Numbered from the stretch's first letter, positions 15,613 to 25,823 are shown. The stretch: 64,000 nt of DNA from Thiomonas arsenitoxydans (GCF_000253115.1 NC_014145.1:1488001-1552000); one strand, 5' to 3'. Numbers and translations are program-made. The notes: a model not told the origin generated them from the letters alone.

Positions 15613-16842
15613 TCATATCACTTCGAGCTGGGCGTGCAGCGCACCCGCCGCCTTCATGGCCTGCAGAATGGCGATGAGGTCGTTGGGCGCCGCGCCCACG
15701 GCGTTGAGTGCGCGCACCACGGCTTCGAGCGTGACGCCGGGCTTGAACATGAGCAGATTGGCCTTGTCCGCCTTGGCTTTCACATCGGTTTTGGGCACCA
15801 CCGCCGTTTGCCCCGCGCCGAGCGGGTTGGGCTGGCTGACTTCGTATTGCGTGTTGATGGTGACCGACAGATTGCCGTGCGCCACCGCGCAGGCGCCCAG
15901 GGTGACGTTCTGCCCCAGCACCACGGTGCCGCTGCGGGCGTCGATCACCACTTTTGCCGGTGGCGATTCGGGCGAGACGTCCAGCGCTTCGACCTGGCCG
16001 AGAAAGGCGGTGCGGTCGCCCGCAGTCAGCGGCGCATTCACCTGAATGACCCCGGCGTTGAGCGCCGTGGCCGTGCCCGCGCCGAAACGCTGGTTGATGG
16101 AATCGGCCACGCGGCTGGCGGTGCCGAAGCTGGGGGAGTTGAGCGCAAGGGTGATCGGGCCCGCCTTGTCGAAATTGTTCGCCACGGCGCGTTCGACCGT
16201 GGCGCCGTTGGCGATCATGCCCGCGGTGAGAAAGTTGACCTGGGTGCTGTTGCCCCCCGAAGCGGCGCCGAAGCCGCTGACCACCACACTGCCCTGGGCC
16301 ACGGCGTAGGTCTGGCCGTCAGCGCCTTTGAGCGGGGTCATCAGCAGGGTGCCGCCGGCCAGGCTGGAAGCATTGCCCACCGCCGAGACGGTCACGTTGA
16401 TTTGCTGGCCAGGCTGCGAAAACGGCGGCAGGTTGGCAGTGATCATCACCGCGGCCACGTCTTTCGGTTGCAGGTTGGAGGCTACGCCGGGCGGCAGGTT
16501 GATGCCCAGGCGCTGAAACATGGAGAGCAGCGATTGGGTGGTGTAGGGCACTTGCGTGGCCTGGTCGCCGGTGCCGCCGAGGCCGACCACCAGGCCGTAG
16601 CCGACGAGCTGATTCACCCGCACCCCCTGCACGCTGGTGAGATCGCGGATGGCGGCGGCGTGCGCGGGCAACGCCGCGGCGCAGAGCAGGCAGAGCGCCG
16701 CCAGCCAGGCGAGTAAGTGGCGATAAGTGGCATGCTCCCCACCCCGGCCCTCCCCGCGAGCGGGGAGTGAGCCATCACTCCTCCCCCACGCCGTGGGGGA
16801 GGTTGGGAGGGGGAGGGGTGTGCGCAGTGATTCGGTCGGCAT
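15613..16842 (-). CDS. flgI: Flagellar P-ring protein FlgI
   Basis: FlgI is exported by Sec and forms the periplasmic P-ring around the rod. The mature part begins AAIRDLTSVQGVRVNQLVGY, with GLGGTGDQ and the conserved C-terminal LNAVGAAPNDLIAILQAMKA. The signal peptide (LLAWLAALCLLCAAALPAHA) is preceded by about 37 extra residues, partly encoded by a hairpin-rich repeat. In-frame starts near the signal peptide are missing: the nearest ATG (16733) is in another frame. ATG 16842, 14 bases after the flgH stop, is the best start and gives 409 residues; ATG 16896, which overlaps flgH, is less likely. The extended N-terminus is unusual. Confidence 0.9.
   Translation of the reverse strand: MPTESLRTPLPLPTSPTAWGRSDGSLPARGEGRGGEHATYRHLLAWLAALCLLCAAALPAHAAAIRDLTSVQGVRVNQLVGYGLVVGLGGTGDQATQVPYTTQSLLSMFQRLGINLPPGVASNLQPKDVAAVMITANLPPFSQPGQQINVTVSAVGNASSLAGGTLLMTPLKGADGQTYAVAQGSVVVSGFGAASGGNSTQVNFLTAGMIANGATVERAVANNFDKAGPITLALNSPSFGTASRVADSINQRFGAGTATALNAGVIQVNAPLTAGDRTAFLGQVEALDVSPESPPAKVVIDARSGTVVLGQNVTLGACAVAHGNLSVTINTQYEVSQPNPLGAGQTAVVPKTDVKAKADKANLLMFKPGVTLEAVVRALNAVGAAPNDLIAILQAMKAAGALHAQLEVI
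16737..16820. repeat. Hairpin-rich GC repeat in the 5' end of flgI
   Basis: Two strong inverted repeats in tandem: CTCCCCGC/GCGGGGAG (16750-16757 and 16760-16767) and a perfect 9-bp stem CTCCCCCAC/GTGGGGGAG (16781-16789 and 16793-16801). Flanking C-rich and G-rich tracts could pair to close an outer stem. It resembles the dispersed palindromic intergenic elements common in Burkholderiales. It lies between the flgH stop and the FlgI signal peptide and, with ATG 16842, would be translated. Confidence 0.65.
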
Positions 16843-16856
16843 GTCGTCACCCAGTT

Positions 16857-17570
16857 TCAGAACGGCCACAGCGAGAGGAAGAAGCTCGCTAGCCACGGCA
16901 CCTTGGCGGCGGCGTACACATCGCCGGTGCCGCTGTATTCCACGCGAGCGTTGGCAATCTGCGTACTCAGCACGGTGTTTTGCGGACTGACATCGGCCGC
17001 GCGCACCACGCCGGCCACGCGGATATATTCATGCCCGCCATTGAGCATGACTTCCTTCTGCCCGGAGATTTGCATATTGCCGTTGCTCATCACCTGCACC
17101 ACGGTAGCTTGCAAGGTGGTGGTGAAAGTATTGCTCTGCGAGGTGGCGCCGTTGCCGCCGAACTTGGTGGACGAGGTTAGCCCCATCGACGGCGAGTAGC
17201 CGCCCACGGTGAAGGGTTTGCCGAAAAAGCTCGACAGCCCCGCGCTCACGTCGTCGGACTTGTTCACCGTGGTGTTGGTCGATTTGGTGGCGTTGGCGTT
17301 TTCCTGGATCAGCACAGTGATCAGGTCGCCCACGCGGTGCGCGCGGCTGTCCTCGAACAGCGAAACATTCGTGCCCGGCTGCCAGATGGCGCCGTTGGGC
17401 GTGTGCGCATTCATCGACTCCGGTTCGGCCGGAATGGGCAGGGGCTTGAGCGAACCGCTGCTGAGATGCTGCGGCGCCGTGGCGCAGGCGCCCAGCAGCA
17501 GGGCGAACGCCGCGGCCAGCAACAGGCGCAGACGGTGAGAGTCAGAGCGCAGGAAAGACATCGCGGTCAT
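16857..17570 (-). CDS. flgH: Flagellar L-ring lipoprotein FlgH
   Basis: FlgH is an outer-membrane lipoprotein forming the L-ring. The 237-residue precursor has a type II signal peptide ending LLLGAC, where the Cys would be lipidated. Conserved FlgH segments follow: NGAIWQPGTNVSLFEDSRAH, RVGDLITVLIQENANATKST, and the C-terminal NTVLSTQIANARVEYSGTGD. ATG 17570 is chosen because it overlaps the flgG stop by one base (TGATG); GTG 17573 is an alternative. The order flgG-flgH-flgI is standard. Confidence 0.95.
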   Translation of the reverse strand: MTAMSFLRSDSHRLRLLLAAAFALLLGACATAPQHLSSGSLKPLPIPAEPESMNAHTPNGAIWQPGTNVSLFEDSRAHRVGDLITVLIQENANATKSTNTTVNKSDDVSAGLSSFFGKPFTVGGYSPSMGLTSSTKFGGNGATSQSNTFTTTLQATVVQVMSNGNMQISGQKEVMLNGGHEYIRVAGVVRAADVSPQNTVLSTQIANARVEYSGTGDVYAAAKVPWLASFFLSLWPF

Positions 17571-18355
17571 CACAGATTGTTGTTGACGTACTGCAGCATC
17601 TGGTCGGAAGCCGTCACCGCCTTGCTGTTGACTTCGTAAGCACGCTGGGTGGAGATCATGTCGACCAGTTCAGCCACCACGTTGACGTTGGACGACTCCA
17701 GATAGCCCTGCCGCACCGAGCCCAGACCGTTGAGCGTGGGCTGGCCGGTGTTGGGCGCGCCGCTGGAGCCGGTTTGCAGATAGAGGTTGTCGCCAATGCT
17801 CTGCAGCCCGGTGGGGTTGACGAAGCTGGCCAGTTGCAACGCGCCCACCTGCTGCGGCGCGGCCTGTCCCGGCAGAGTGACGGACACGGTGCCGTCGTTG
17901 CCGATGGTCACGCTTTGTGCGCTGGCCGGAATGGTGACGGTGGGCTGCACCAGATAGCCGTTGGCGGTGACGAGCTGCCCCTGGTTGTTGAGCTGGAAGG
18001 TGCCGTCGCGGGTGTAGGCGATGGTGCCATTGGGTTCGAGCACCTGAAAAAAGCCCTGGCCGTTGATGGCGACATCGAGCGAGTTGCCGGTTTGGGTGAG
18101 GTTGCCCTGCGTCATCAGCCGCTCGGTGGATACCGGGCGCACGCCGGTGCCCAGTTGCAGACCGCTGGGATATTGCGTGCTCTGCGACGACTGCGCACCC
18201 GGCTGGGTGAGGTTTTGATAGAGCAGGTCTTGAAACACGGCGCGCGAGCCTTTGAAGCCGCTGGTGTTGACGTTGGCCAGGTTGTTGGCGATCACGTCCA
18301 TGCGGGTCTGTTCGGCTTCGAGGCCGGTTTTTGCAACGTAGAGCGAGCGGATCAT
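17570..18355 (-). CDS. flgG: Distal rod protein FlgG
   Basis: FlgG is the distal rod subunit, exported without a cleaved signal. The 261-residue product starts [20 protein letters not shown], followed by [20 protein letters not shown], the rod/hook family signature. The C-terminus [20 protein letters not shown] is the matching flagellar basal-body helix. Length equals E. coli FlgG (260). It overlaps flgH and lies 46 bases after flgF. Confidence 0.97.
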   Translation of the reverse strand: MIRSLYVAKTGLEAEQTRMDVIANNLANVNTSGFKGSRAVFQDLLYQNLTQPGAQSSQSTQYPSGLQLGTGVRPVSTERLMTQGNLTQTGNSLDVAINGQGFFQVLEPNGTIAYTRDGTFQLNNQGQLVTANGYLVQPTVTIPASAQSVTIGNDGTVSVTLPGQAAPQQVGALQLASFVNPTGLQSIGDNLYLQTGSSGAPNTGQPTLNGLGSVRQGYLESSNVNVVAELVDMISTQRAYEVNSKAVTASDQMLQYVNNNL

Positions 18356-18401
18356 GGCGGTTTCTCTGAAGGCGTGGTGGGGGCGGGCGCGTCGTGGCGG
18401 G

Positions 18402-19139
18402 TCAGCTCACGTTGAGCAATTGCGTGGCGGCCTGATGGTTCTGATCGACGGTCTGCATCAGCTTGGTCTGCATTTCGAACGCGCGGGTGTTGTCGAGAAT
18501 CTGGATCATGGCCTGCACCGGGTTGACATTGCTGCCCTCTAACGCGCCCACGGCCAGCTGCACATTGCCGTCGGCCGGCGCCGGGCCCTGGGTATCGCGG
18601 AACAGGCCGTCGGCGCCGCGCTGCATCTGCGCGGGCGGCGGGTTGACGAGCTGAATGCGGTTGACCACGACCAGCGCGTTGGGCTGGCTGCCCACCGGCA
18701 CGCCGGAGATGGTGCCGTCGGCGCCGATCTGTACCGACTCCAGCGGCGGCACGGAAATCGGCGCGCCGCTCTGCCCGAGCACAGGCCGACCATCGCTGGT
18801 GGACAGAATGCCGCTGGCGCTCACTTGCAGATCGCCGTTGCGGGTATAGGCGGTGTCCCCATTAGTGGCCTGCACCGCGATCCAGCCCGAGCCGCGAATC
18901 GCCACGTCGAGATTGCGGCCGGTATGGTTGATCGGCCCTTCCTGCAGGTTCGCGCTGTTGCCTTGCACCGTGGTGTAGGCGCTGGTGGGCAGGGCGTTGC
19001 CGTAGACCGGCAAGGCGCGGAACTGCGCCTGCTCGCCGCGGTAGCCGGTGGTGTTCACGTTGGCGAGATTGTTGGTCGTCACCGCTTGCTGACGCAGGAC
19101 GGCGCGGGCGCCGGTGGCGGCAATCCACAAGGTATCCAT
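18402..19139 (-). CDS. flgF: Proximal rod protein FlgF
   Basis: FlgF is a rod subunit exported by the flagellar type III system. The 245-residue product starts [20 protein letters not shown], then [20 protein letters not shown], and has the C-terminal [20 protein letters not shown] helix. Length is close to E. coli FlgF (251). It follows flgE by 20 bases. Confidence 0.96.
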   Translation of the reverse strand: MDTLWIAATGARAVLRQQAVTTNNLANVNTTGYRGEQAQFRALPVYGNALPTSAYTTVQGNSANLQEGPINHTGRNLDVAIRGSGWIAVQATNGDTAYTRNGDLQVSASGILSTSDGRPVLGQSGAPISVPPLESVQIGADGTISGVPVGSQPNALVVVNRIQLVNPPPAQMQRGADGLFRDTQGPAPADGNVQLAVGALEGSNVNPVQAMIQILDNTRAFEMQTKLMQTVDQNHQAATQLLNVS

Positions 19140-19159
19140 GATGGAGGCGAGCTGTTTTA

Positions 19160-20407
19160 TTACAGGCTAAGCAAAGTCTGGACCACCTGGTTCTGCGTCT
19201 TGATCGTCTGCGCATTGGCCTGATAAGCCTGCTGCGCGACGATCAGATTGACCAGTTGCGACGATAAATCGACGTTGGACTGCTCCACCGCGCTGGACTG
19301 CAGCACGCCCAGCCCGCCGCCGCCCGGCTGCCCGGTGAGCGGCTGGCCCGAGGCATAGGTGGGCACGAAGTAGTTGTTGCCCAGGCGCTGCAGACCCTGC
19401 GGCGCCTTGAAGTTGGTGAGGGTGATGAGCCCGAGCTTGGCCGATTGACCGTTGGTGTAGCGGCCGAACACCACGCCGCTGGGATCGATCGACAGATTGC
19501 TGAGCTGGCCGACCGACGAACCATCGGTGGTGAGCGAGTTCACCACCGAGGTGGCGTTGTAATTGGTCGAGCCGGCGAAGTTGAGAGTGATGTTGGAAGG
19601 TGAGGCGCCGTCTGCCCAGGTGAGGCCGGAGGCCGTTAGCGTGGCCGTGCCGCTGATCGCTCCGGTGGGGGTGAACTGGATGGTGGAGGGGCCGCCGCTG
19701 GTGATGCCGCCGGCGGCCGTGGTGCCGTCCACCGAGTAATACACATTCCAAGCCTGTCCGCTGGCCGTGGCGCTACCGGAAGGCAGAGCGTAGTAGGTGG
19801 TCAGCAGATGCGAGGTGCCCAAGCTGTCGTACACCGTGCTGGTGGTCGAGTAGTTGTAGCTGGTGGGGTCGCTGGTGCTGAAAGCGGTGCCGCTGGGGAT
19901 CGGCGTGACCGAGGCATTGAGGTTCAACCCCAGCGTGCCGCTGGTCGTGGCCTTGGGCGCCAGGGTGGTGGTGGTGATCTGCAGCGGGCCGGAGCCGCCG
20001 GTGAGCACCCCGCTGACCGCGGGTGTGCCGATGAGCTGGCCGCCCGCAGCATCGACGATGTAGCCGTTCTGGTCGAGCTGGAACTGGCCGTTACGGCCAT
20101 ACACCGTGGCGCCGTTGTAGTTGAACTGGAAAAAGCCGCTGCCGTTGATGGCCACATCGAGCGGGTTGCTCGTGGACTCGATATTGCCCTGCGAGAACTG
20201 TTGCGCCACCGTGGCTACCGAGGTGCCGATGCCCACCTGTCCATACTGCGGCGAGGTGCCCGCGATGGCTGCGGCGTAGGTGTCGGCGAACTGGGCGTTC
20301 GAGCTTTTGAAGCCCACCGTGTTGGCGTTGGCGATGTTGTTGCCCATCACCTGCAGGTCGGTGGAGGCGGCTTGCAGGCCGGACAGGGCGGTTTGGAAGG
20401 TGCTCAT
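19160..20407 (-). CDS. flgE: Flagellar hook protein FlgE
   Basis: FlgE is the hook subunit, the universal joint between rod and filament. The 415-residue product begins MSTFQTALSGLQAASTDLQV and MGNNIANANTVGFKSSNAQF. It has the hook-specific VAINGSGFFQ segment, and the C-terminus NVDLSSQLVNLIVAQQAYQA closes the family pattern. Length is close to E. coli FlgE (402). It follows flgD after 82 bases. Confidence 0.97.
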   Translation of the reverse strand: MSTFQTALSGLQAASTDLQVMGNNIANANTVGFKSSNAQFADTYAAAIAGTSPQYGQVGIGTSVATVAQQFSQGNIESTSNPLDVAINGSGFFQFNYNGATVYGRNGQFQLDQNGYIVDAAGGQLIGTPAVSGVLTGGSGPLQITTTTLAPKATTSGTLGLNLNASVTPIPSGTAFSTSDPTSYNYSTTSTVYDSLGTSHLLTTYYALPSGSATASGQAWNVYYSVDGTTAAGGITSGGPSTIQFTPTGAISGTATLTASGLTWADGASPSNITLNFAGSTNYNATSVVNSLTTDGSSVGQLSNLSIDPSGVVFGRYTNGQSAKLGLITLTNFKAPQGLQRLGNNYFVPTYASGQPLTGQPGGGGLGVLQSSAVEQSNVDLSSQLVNLIVAQQAYQANAQTIKTQNQVVQTLLSL

Positions 20408-20489
20408 GAAATCCCCCGAAAAATGGTGTGGTCTGAAGGCGGTGTGGTGTTGGGTGCTTCGGGCAAACGCTGCGGGAAAACTCGGCTGA

Positions 20490-21188
20490 CTACATCACGC
20501 CCACGATGCTCGACAGCGGCACGGTGCTGCTCTGCCCCTCCATCTGGAGTGCGGGGCCATTGCTGCCGTTGAGATAGACCGACTGCACCTTGCCCGTCCC
20601 GAAAGGCACGGCCGCAACCGGCTGGCCGGTGCCATCCGTGGCGCTGACGTTGAAGGTGTAGTTGCCCGCAGGGGCCTGCTGCCCGCCGCTGGTCGATCCA
20701 TCCCAGTTGAAGGTTTGCACGCCGGTGGGCAGGGCGCCGAGTTGCAGCGTGTCGATGGTCTGACCCGAGCTGTTGAGCACCTGCACCTGCACGTTCTGCG
20801 CGGCCGAAGCCAGGGTGAAGCCCCCGGCCGTGCCGCCGCTGCTGGGCAGGCTGAGGCTGTTGTTGTCGAACACGACGGTCTGCCCCACCAGATTGGCGGC
20901 CTGCAGCCCTTGCGTCTGCGCGAGCTGGGCGGTGAGAGTGGCCATCGACTGCTGCATGCTTTGAATGCCGCTGGCCGTGCTGAACTGCGCGAGCTGCGCC
21001 GACAGATCGGTGTTGCTCATCGGGTTCATCGGGTCCTGGTTGGTGAGCTGAGTCACCAGCAGGGTGTAGAAAGTGTTGACATTGTTCAGTCCGCTCAGGC
21101 CGCTGGCGGCGCTGCCCGAGGTGCCGCTGCTGCTGCTCGTCTGCAGCGAGGACAGGAAGGAATTGGAGCTGATGGGAGAGGTGCTCAT
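20490..21188 (-). CDS. flgD: Hook assembly scaffold FlgD
   Basis: FlgD caps the growing hook and is discarded when the hook is complete. The 232-residue product has a Ser-rich N-terminus, then FYTLLVTQLTNQDPMNPMSN, the diagnostic FlgD motif, and a C-terminal FlgD-Ig-like region (LGALPTGVQTFNWDGSTSGG). It lies between flgC and flgE, as is usual. No signal peptide is present, as expected for a type III export substrate. Confidence 0.96.
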   Translation of the reverse strand: MSTSPISSNSFLSSLQTSSSSGTSGSAASGLSGLNNVNTFYTLLVTQLTNQDPMNPMSNTDLSAQLAQFSTASGIQSMQQSMATLTAQLAQTQGLQAANLVGQTVVFDNNSLSLPSSGGTAGGFTLASAAQNVQVQVLNSSGQTIDTLQLGALPTGVQTFNWDGSTSGGQQAPAGNYTFNVSATDGTGQPVAAVPFGTGKVQSVYLNGSNGPALQMEGQSSTVPLSSIVGVM

Positions 21189-21229
21189 GGCAGGGGTCTT
21201 TCAGTCAGTGGCGGGGCGTTCTGGACAAT

Positions 21230-21646
21230 TCACTGGCCCAGCGTGAGGGTTTTCAACAGCAGGTTTTTGGTGGTGGTCATCACATTCACGTCGGCCTGAT
21301 AGGCGCGCGAGGCGGAAATCATGTTGACCATTTCATCGACCGGATTGACGTTGGGGTAGCTCACATAGCCGTCTTTGTTGGCCAGCGGGTTGCCGGGCTC
21401 GTAGACAAGCTTGAGCGGGCCGGGTTTTTCCACCACACCGGCCACCTGCACGCCGTTGACGCCTGCGGGCACGCCGGGGCCGGACAGCGGCTGCGCGGCA
21501 AACACCACTTCGCGGGCGCGGTAGGGCTGGCCGTTGGAGCTGACGGCGGAGTTGGCATTCGCCAGATTGCTGGCCACCACGTTGAGGCGGTAGCTTTCAG
21601 CCGTCAGGCCGGAATTGGCCACATCGAGGGCGGAGAACAGAGACAT
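21230..21646 (-). CDS. flgC: Proximal rod protein FlgC
   Basis: FlgC is a small rod subunit. The 138-residue product starts [20 protein letters not shown], followed by [20 protein letters not shown], and ends with [20 protein letters not shown], the family C-terminal helix. Length matches E. coli FlgC (134). It lies 14 bases after flgB. Confidence 0.97.
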   Translation of the reverse strand: MSLFSALDVANSGLTAESYRLNVVASNLANANSAVSSNGQPYRAREVVFAAQPLSGPGVPAGVNGVQVAGVVEKPGPLKLVYEPGNPLANKDGYVSYPNVNPVDEMVNMISASRAYQADVNVMTTTKNLLLKTLTLGQ

Positions 21647-21660
21647 GGTGAATGCGCCGC

Positions 21661-22068
21661 TTAGTTGCCGGTGATGGCGGAGGTCAGGGTTTTGATCTTG
21701 CCGGTGAGGAAGGTGAGATCGGCTTCGTACTGAATGCTGTTTTTCTGGAACGCGGCCTGCTCGCGGTTCATGTCCACCGAGTTGCCGTTCAGGCTCACGT
21801 TGTTGCCGGCCTGGTAGGCGATGAAATTCGATCCGGCCGGGGCGACGTTGCCCGCGAGTTGCCTGGCGTTCTCGGTCTTGAGCGGCAGGCCGCCGGTTTG
21901 CTGCCCGGATAAAGCGGCTTTGAACGCGGCGGAAAAATCGACATCCACCGCCTTGTAGCCGGGCGTGTTCGCATTGGCGATATTGGCCGAGAGCAATTGC
22001 TGCCGCTGCGCCCGCAGGTTCAGCGCGGTTTGCAGCGGGGCGAATTCACGGTCGAGGGCGGAAGTCAT
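21661..22068 (-). CDS. flgB: Proximal rod protein FlgB
   Basis: FlgB is the membrane-proximal rod subunit. The 135-residue product starts [20 protein letters not shown], with [19 protein letters not shown], and ends with the [20 protein letters not shown] helix. ATG 22068 gives the family length; the frame stays open to 22296, but that extension has no FlgB features. It is the first gene of the long minus-strand rod/hook operon and is divergent from flgA. Its own promoter was not firmly identified; a weak sigma-54-like match is discussed under rejected items. Confidence 0.96.
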   Translation of the reverse strand: MTSALDREFAPLQTALNLRAQRQQLLSANIANANTPGYKAVDVDFSAAFKAALSGQQTGGLPLKTENARQLAGNVAPAGSNFIAYQAGNNVSLNGNSVDMNREQAAFQKNSIQYEADLTFLTGKIKTLTSAITGN

Positions 22069-22178
22069 GGTCGTGGATCGGGTAGTGAGTGGCGCTTTAA
22101 CTGCAGATTCCATGCCAGGCGCGACTCGCCGGGATCTGCGGGGGCGAGGCGTCGCAAGCGGCAAATGGCACGAGGGAA

Positions 22179-22198
22179 AGCGGCAAGACCTTGCCGCT
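22179..22198. repeat. Perfect 9-bp inverted repeat in the flgB-flgA divergent region
   Basis: AGCGGCAAG (22179-22187) and CTTGCCGCT (22190-22198) are separated by two bases. This dyad lies between divergent flgB and flgA, upstream of the flgA sigma-54 promoter. An activator or repressor operator is possible; a hairpin in the flgB leader is the alternative. Confidence 0.55.
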
Positions 22199-22245
22199 CT
22201 ACAGCTTGGGACGGCAAGCGATGGGCGTCTTACTGAGGGTTCCGG

Positions 22246-22261
22246 CTGGTACAGACTTTGC
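22246..22261 (+). promoter_or_regulatory. Sigma-54 promoter for flgA
   Basis: CTGGTACAGACTTTGC has GG and GC separated by exactly ten bases and keeps the TTTGC -12 element; the -24 element TGGTAC differs by one base from TGGCAC. It lies 43 bases upstream of the flgA ATG. Confidence 0.7.
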
Positions 22262-22304
22262 GTCAGGAGAAAGGCAAACCCACTACCCGGCGTCACCCTG
22301 CTCC

Positions 22305-23039
22305 ATGCCCATCCGTCTTTATTTGTTCTCTGGCCTGCGTCTGCTCGCGCTCGCGTGGGTCGTCAATGTCAGCCTGGGCGTAGCGACATTCGCCTGGGCC
22401 GTGCCCGCCGCCGAGAGCCCGGCCACTATCCGCGCGGCGGTGGAGGCGTTCGTGCGCGCGGGGCTGCCCCCGGGCGGGGAAAAGGTAAAGATCGATGTTC
22501 AGGGGCCAGCGCCGGGGCTGCGCTTTCCGCAGTGCGCCGATCTGCACACGGCGTATTTTGGCAACGCCAACCCCTACGGCGCGCAAACCGTGGAGGTGCG
22601 TTGCACCGCGCCCTCGGTCTGGTCGCTCTACCTGCCGGTGCGGGTGGACCGGCCGCAGGGGGTGGTGGTCGTGGCGCGTGCGCTGCAGGCCGGGCATGTG
22701 CTCACTGCGGCCGATCTCACCATGGTCGAGCGCGACGCCACCCGGCTGCCCCCCGGTGCGGTGACCGACGCGCAGGCGCTGGTCGGGCAGGTGCTGCGCT
22801 ACAGCGTGGCGGCGGGTCAACCGCTGGCGCAGAGCATGCTCACCGGCCCTCAGCTTGTTCACTACGGCCAGTCGGTCAGCCTGATCGCGCAGGGTATGGG
22901 TGTGCGTCTGGTGGCGCTGGGGCAGGCGATGGCGGACGGCCGCGTGGGGCAATCGGTGCTGGTGCGCAATGTGCAGTCGGGCCGGGTGGTCAGCGGGATT
23001 GTGGACGCGCAAGGGCAAGTTGTCGTCCCACTGCAATAG
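22305..23039 (+). CDS. flgA: P-ring assembly chaperone FlgA
   Basis: FlgA is a periplasmic chaperone needed for FlgI polymerisation into the P-ring. The 244-residue precursor starts MPIRLYLFSGLRLLALAWVV, giving a Sec signal peptide that ends near FAWAVPAAE. The SAF-like C-terminal domain is clear: VVVVARALQAGHVLTAADLT, then GQVLRYSVAAGQPLAQSM and GRVGQSVLVRNVQSGRVVSG. It is transcribed away from flgB, preceded by a sigma-54 promoter. Confidence 0.93.
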   Translation: MPIRLYLFSGLRLLALAWVVNVSLGVATFAWAVPAAESPATIRAAVEAFVRAGLPPGGEKVKIDVQGPAPGLRFPQCADLHTAYFGNANPYGAQTVEVRCTAPSVWSLYLPVRVDRPQGVVVVARALQAGHVLTAADLTMVERDATRLPPGAVTDAQALVGQVLRYSVAAGQPLAQSMLTGPQLVHYGQSVSLIAQGMGVRLVALGQAMADGRVGQSVLVRNVQSGRVVSGIVDAQGQVVVPLQ

Positions 23040-23168
23040 CTGATCTTGCGGGCGTCAAAAAACCGTCTTCCGGTGGATGAGCCGAGCAGAAAGGGTTGAT
23101 TGCAGCCCCGTAAGTGCTGAGTGATGCAAAAAATAGGCCATCTACCCCCTTAAAAAGCAAGGAATCGA

Positions 23169-23185
23169 CTGGCACCGGGTTTGCT
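23169..23185 (+). promoter_or_regulatory. Sigma-54 promoter for the diguanylate cyclase cassette
   Basis: CTGGCACCGGGTTTGCT carries a perfect TGGCAC -24 element, exact GG-N10-GC spacing and TTTGCT at -12. It is the best sigma-54 match in the window and lies 31 bases before ATG 23217. Confidence 0.85.
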
Positions 23186-23216
23186 AATCAGGAATCACCC
23201 TTTGATGGAGATTCCC

Positions 23217-24194
23217 ATGCGTGCCCTTGCTTTGTTGCCCAGCGCCGAACCCAAACAGCCTTCCACGCCGACTTGGAGTGTGCTCGAAGGTGGTCTGATC
23301 GAAGCGGGCTCCGTAGAGCCCGAGGCTGGACCGGCGGCGGAGACTTCGGCCCTGCGATTGGCGCGGCAGATCTACGCCGCCTGGTTTCAGCGCTGCCTGC
23401 GCCAGGGCGGCCATCGCAAAAACCCCGGGGCTGTGGCCGCGTTGCCGCGAGCGGCCATCGAACACCAGCTTGACCGGGCCATCGACCGCAGCGGGCCGGA
23501 TGCCGCCGAGTTGCTGCCGCTGCACGATGCGCAGCAGCAGCGTCTGGCTGAGCTCGGCGTCTTGATTAGCGCACTGGCCGCCTCCGACAAGCAGCATGTC
23601 CGGGCGGTGCAAACCTGGGATCGGCTGATCGAACTCGGCCTCGACACCCTGCAGGGCTTTGCCGATCTGGAGGTGGTGTTCGCCGCCCAGCGCGCGGCGC
23701 AAGACCCGCTGACTGGCCTTCCGGGCCGCGCCGCGCTGCAGCAGCGCCTGCAGGGCGAACAGTCGCTGGTGCTGCGCCAGGGCCGCATGTGCTCGGTGGT
23801 GATGCTCGACATCGACCACTTCAAGAGCGTCAATGACCAACACGGCCATCAGGCGGGCGACCGCGTGCTCGCCGCATTCGCCCGCCTGCTGCGCGGCGCG
23901 CTGCGTCCCTACGACGGCGTCTATCGCTACGGCGGCGAGGAGTTCGTGCTGGTGCTGCCCGGCGCCACCGCAGCGCAGGCGGTGCAAATCATCGACCGCA
24001 TGCGGCAGACCATCGCGCAGCGCCCACTGGTGCAGACCCAGACCGGCGGCCTGCACATCCGCTTCTCCGCTGGCGTTGCCGCGCTGAACGAGCGCGCGAT
24101 TGCGCAAACGCTGCGCTGCGCCGATGCGGCGCTGTATCACGCCAAGGCCGAAGGGCGCGATCAGGTGCGCCTCGAACGCGGCCATTGCGCATGA
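23217..24194 (+). CDS. Diguanylate cyclase (GGDEF) with uncharacterised helical N-terminus
   Basis: Makes c-di-GMP from two GTP. The GGDEF domain occupies about residues 160-322 of 325: DPLTGLPGR at the front, MLDIDHFKSVND for metal/substrate binding and GGEEF at 239-243 in the active site. An RxxD inhibitory site (RPYD, 230-233) sits exactly five residues before GGEEF, so product inhibition is predicted. The first 150 residues are mostly helix, with no membrane segment and no recognised sensor domain. ATG 23217 is preceded by GGAG at the right distance; ATG 23205 is an alternative. It is the first gene of a sigma-54-driven cassette with CheA-like, CheW-like and coiled-coil genes, which suggests local control of its activity. 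Confidence 0.93.
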   Translation: MRALALLPSAEPKQPSTPTWSVLEGGLIEAGSVEPEAGPAAETSALRLARQIYAAWFQRCLRQGGHRKNPGAVAALPRAAIEHQLDRAIDRSGPDAAELLPLHDAQQQRLAELGVLISALAASDKQHVRAVQTWDRLIELGLDTLQGFADLEVVFAAQRAAQDPLTGLPGRAALQQRLQGEQSLVLRQGRMCSVVMLDIDHFKSVNDQHGHQAGDRVLAAFARLLRGALRPYDGVYRYGGEEFVLVLPGATAAQAVQIIDRMRQTIAQRPLVQTQTGGLHIRFSAGVAALNERAIAQTLRCADAALYHAKAEGRDQVRLERGHCA

Positions 24195-24273
24195 AATCGC
24201 CGTTCAGATCGCCGGTCGCGACCGGGTGCGCCGTGCCTCCTTCGTGGAGATGGGCCCCGCATTGAGCGTCACC

Positions 24274-25313
<1,040 letters not shown>

Positions 25314-25317
<4 letters not shown>

Positions 25318-25823
25318 CTGGCACGATCTCCTGGCTGCAGTTCCGCGTGGGCGATCAACTTCATGCGCTGGAGGCGGCCCCGGTGCGCCAGATTTTGCGT
25401 TCGCCGAAACTGCTGGCGCTGCCGCTGGCGCAGCGCCACCCGCATTGCGCGGGCCTGATGGCCTGGCAGGGACGGCCCCTGCTGGTGCTCGATCTGGGCG
25501 CCTGTCTGCTGCGCCGCCCGAGTTTGTCTCGGGGCGATGCGCGGTTTCTGGTCTGGAGCCAGGCGCAGCAGGCCGGCGTTCTGGCGGTAGATGACGTCGG
25601 CGGGCTGCTGCGGCTGTCCGCCACCACGCTTACCCGGCACTGGGCGCCGGTGCAGCCGGGGCTGCGGCCGCCGTGGAACGCCATTCGAGGGCTGTTGCAC
25701 GCTGGAGCGCCTTCACTCGCCGAGCCTTGCATTCCGCAGGCGCCCTGGGCCGAACCCATCGCCGTGTTCGATGTAGCCGCGCTGTGGCAGGCCTGCTGGA
25801 ACGCCGGGGGAGCACAACCATGA
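25314..25823 (+). CDS. CheW-like adaptor protein
   Basis: A 169-residue single-domain protein with the CheW pattern: ISWLQFRVGDQLHALEAAPV, RQILRSPKLLALP, then CAGLMAWQGRPLLVLDLGAC and GVLAVDDVGGLLRLS. CheW proteins join chemoreceptors to CheA. It is coupled by four-base ATGA overlaps both to the upstream CheA-like gene and to the downstream membrane coiled-coil gene, so the three products are probably made together. It is not beside a complete cheA, which argues for a partner within this cassette. Confidence 0.8.

Noticed and set aside
15280..16716. 478-codon plus-strand ORF
   Set aside because: Shadow of flgJ and flgI on the other strand; composition is His/Gly/Ala/Arg-rich without domain features.
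16614..16733. ATG at 16733 as start of flgI
   Set aside because: It is out of frame with the FlgI mature sequence and reads into a Pro/Arg-rich shadow.
22274..22288. Sigma-54-like sequence pointing at flgB (minus strand, GGGTAGTGGGTTTGC type)
   Set aside because: GG-N10-GC spacing and TTTGC are present, but the -24 element is poor and it would overlap and oppose the better flgA promoter.
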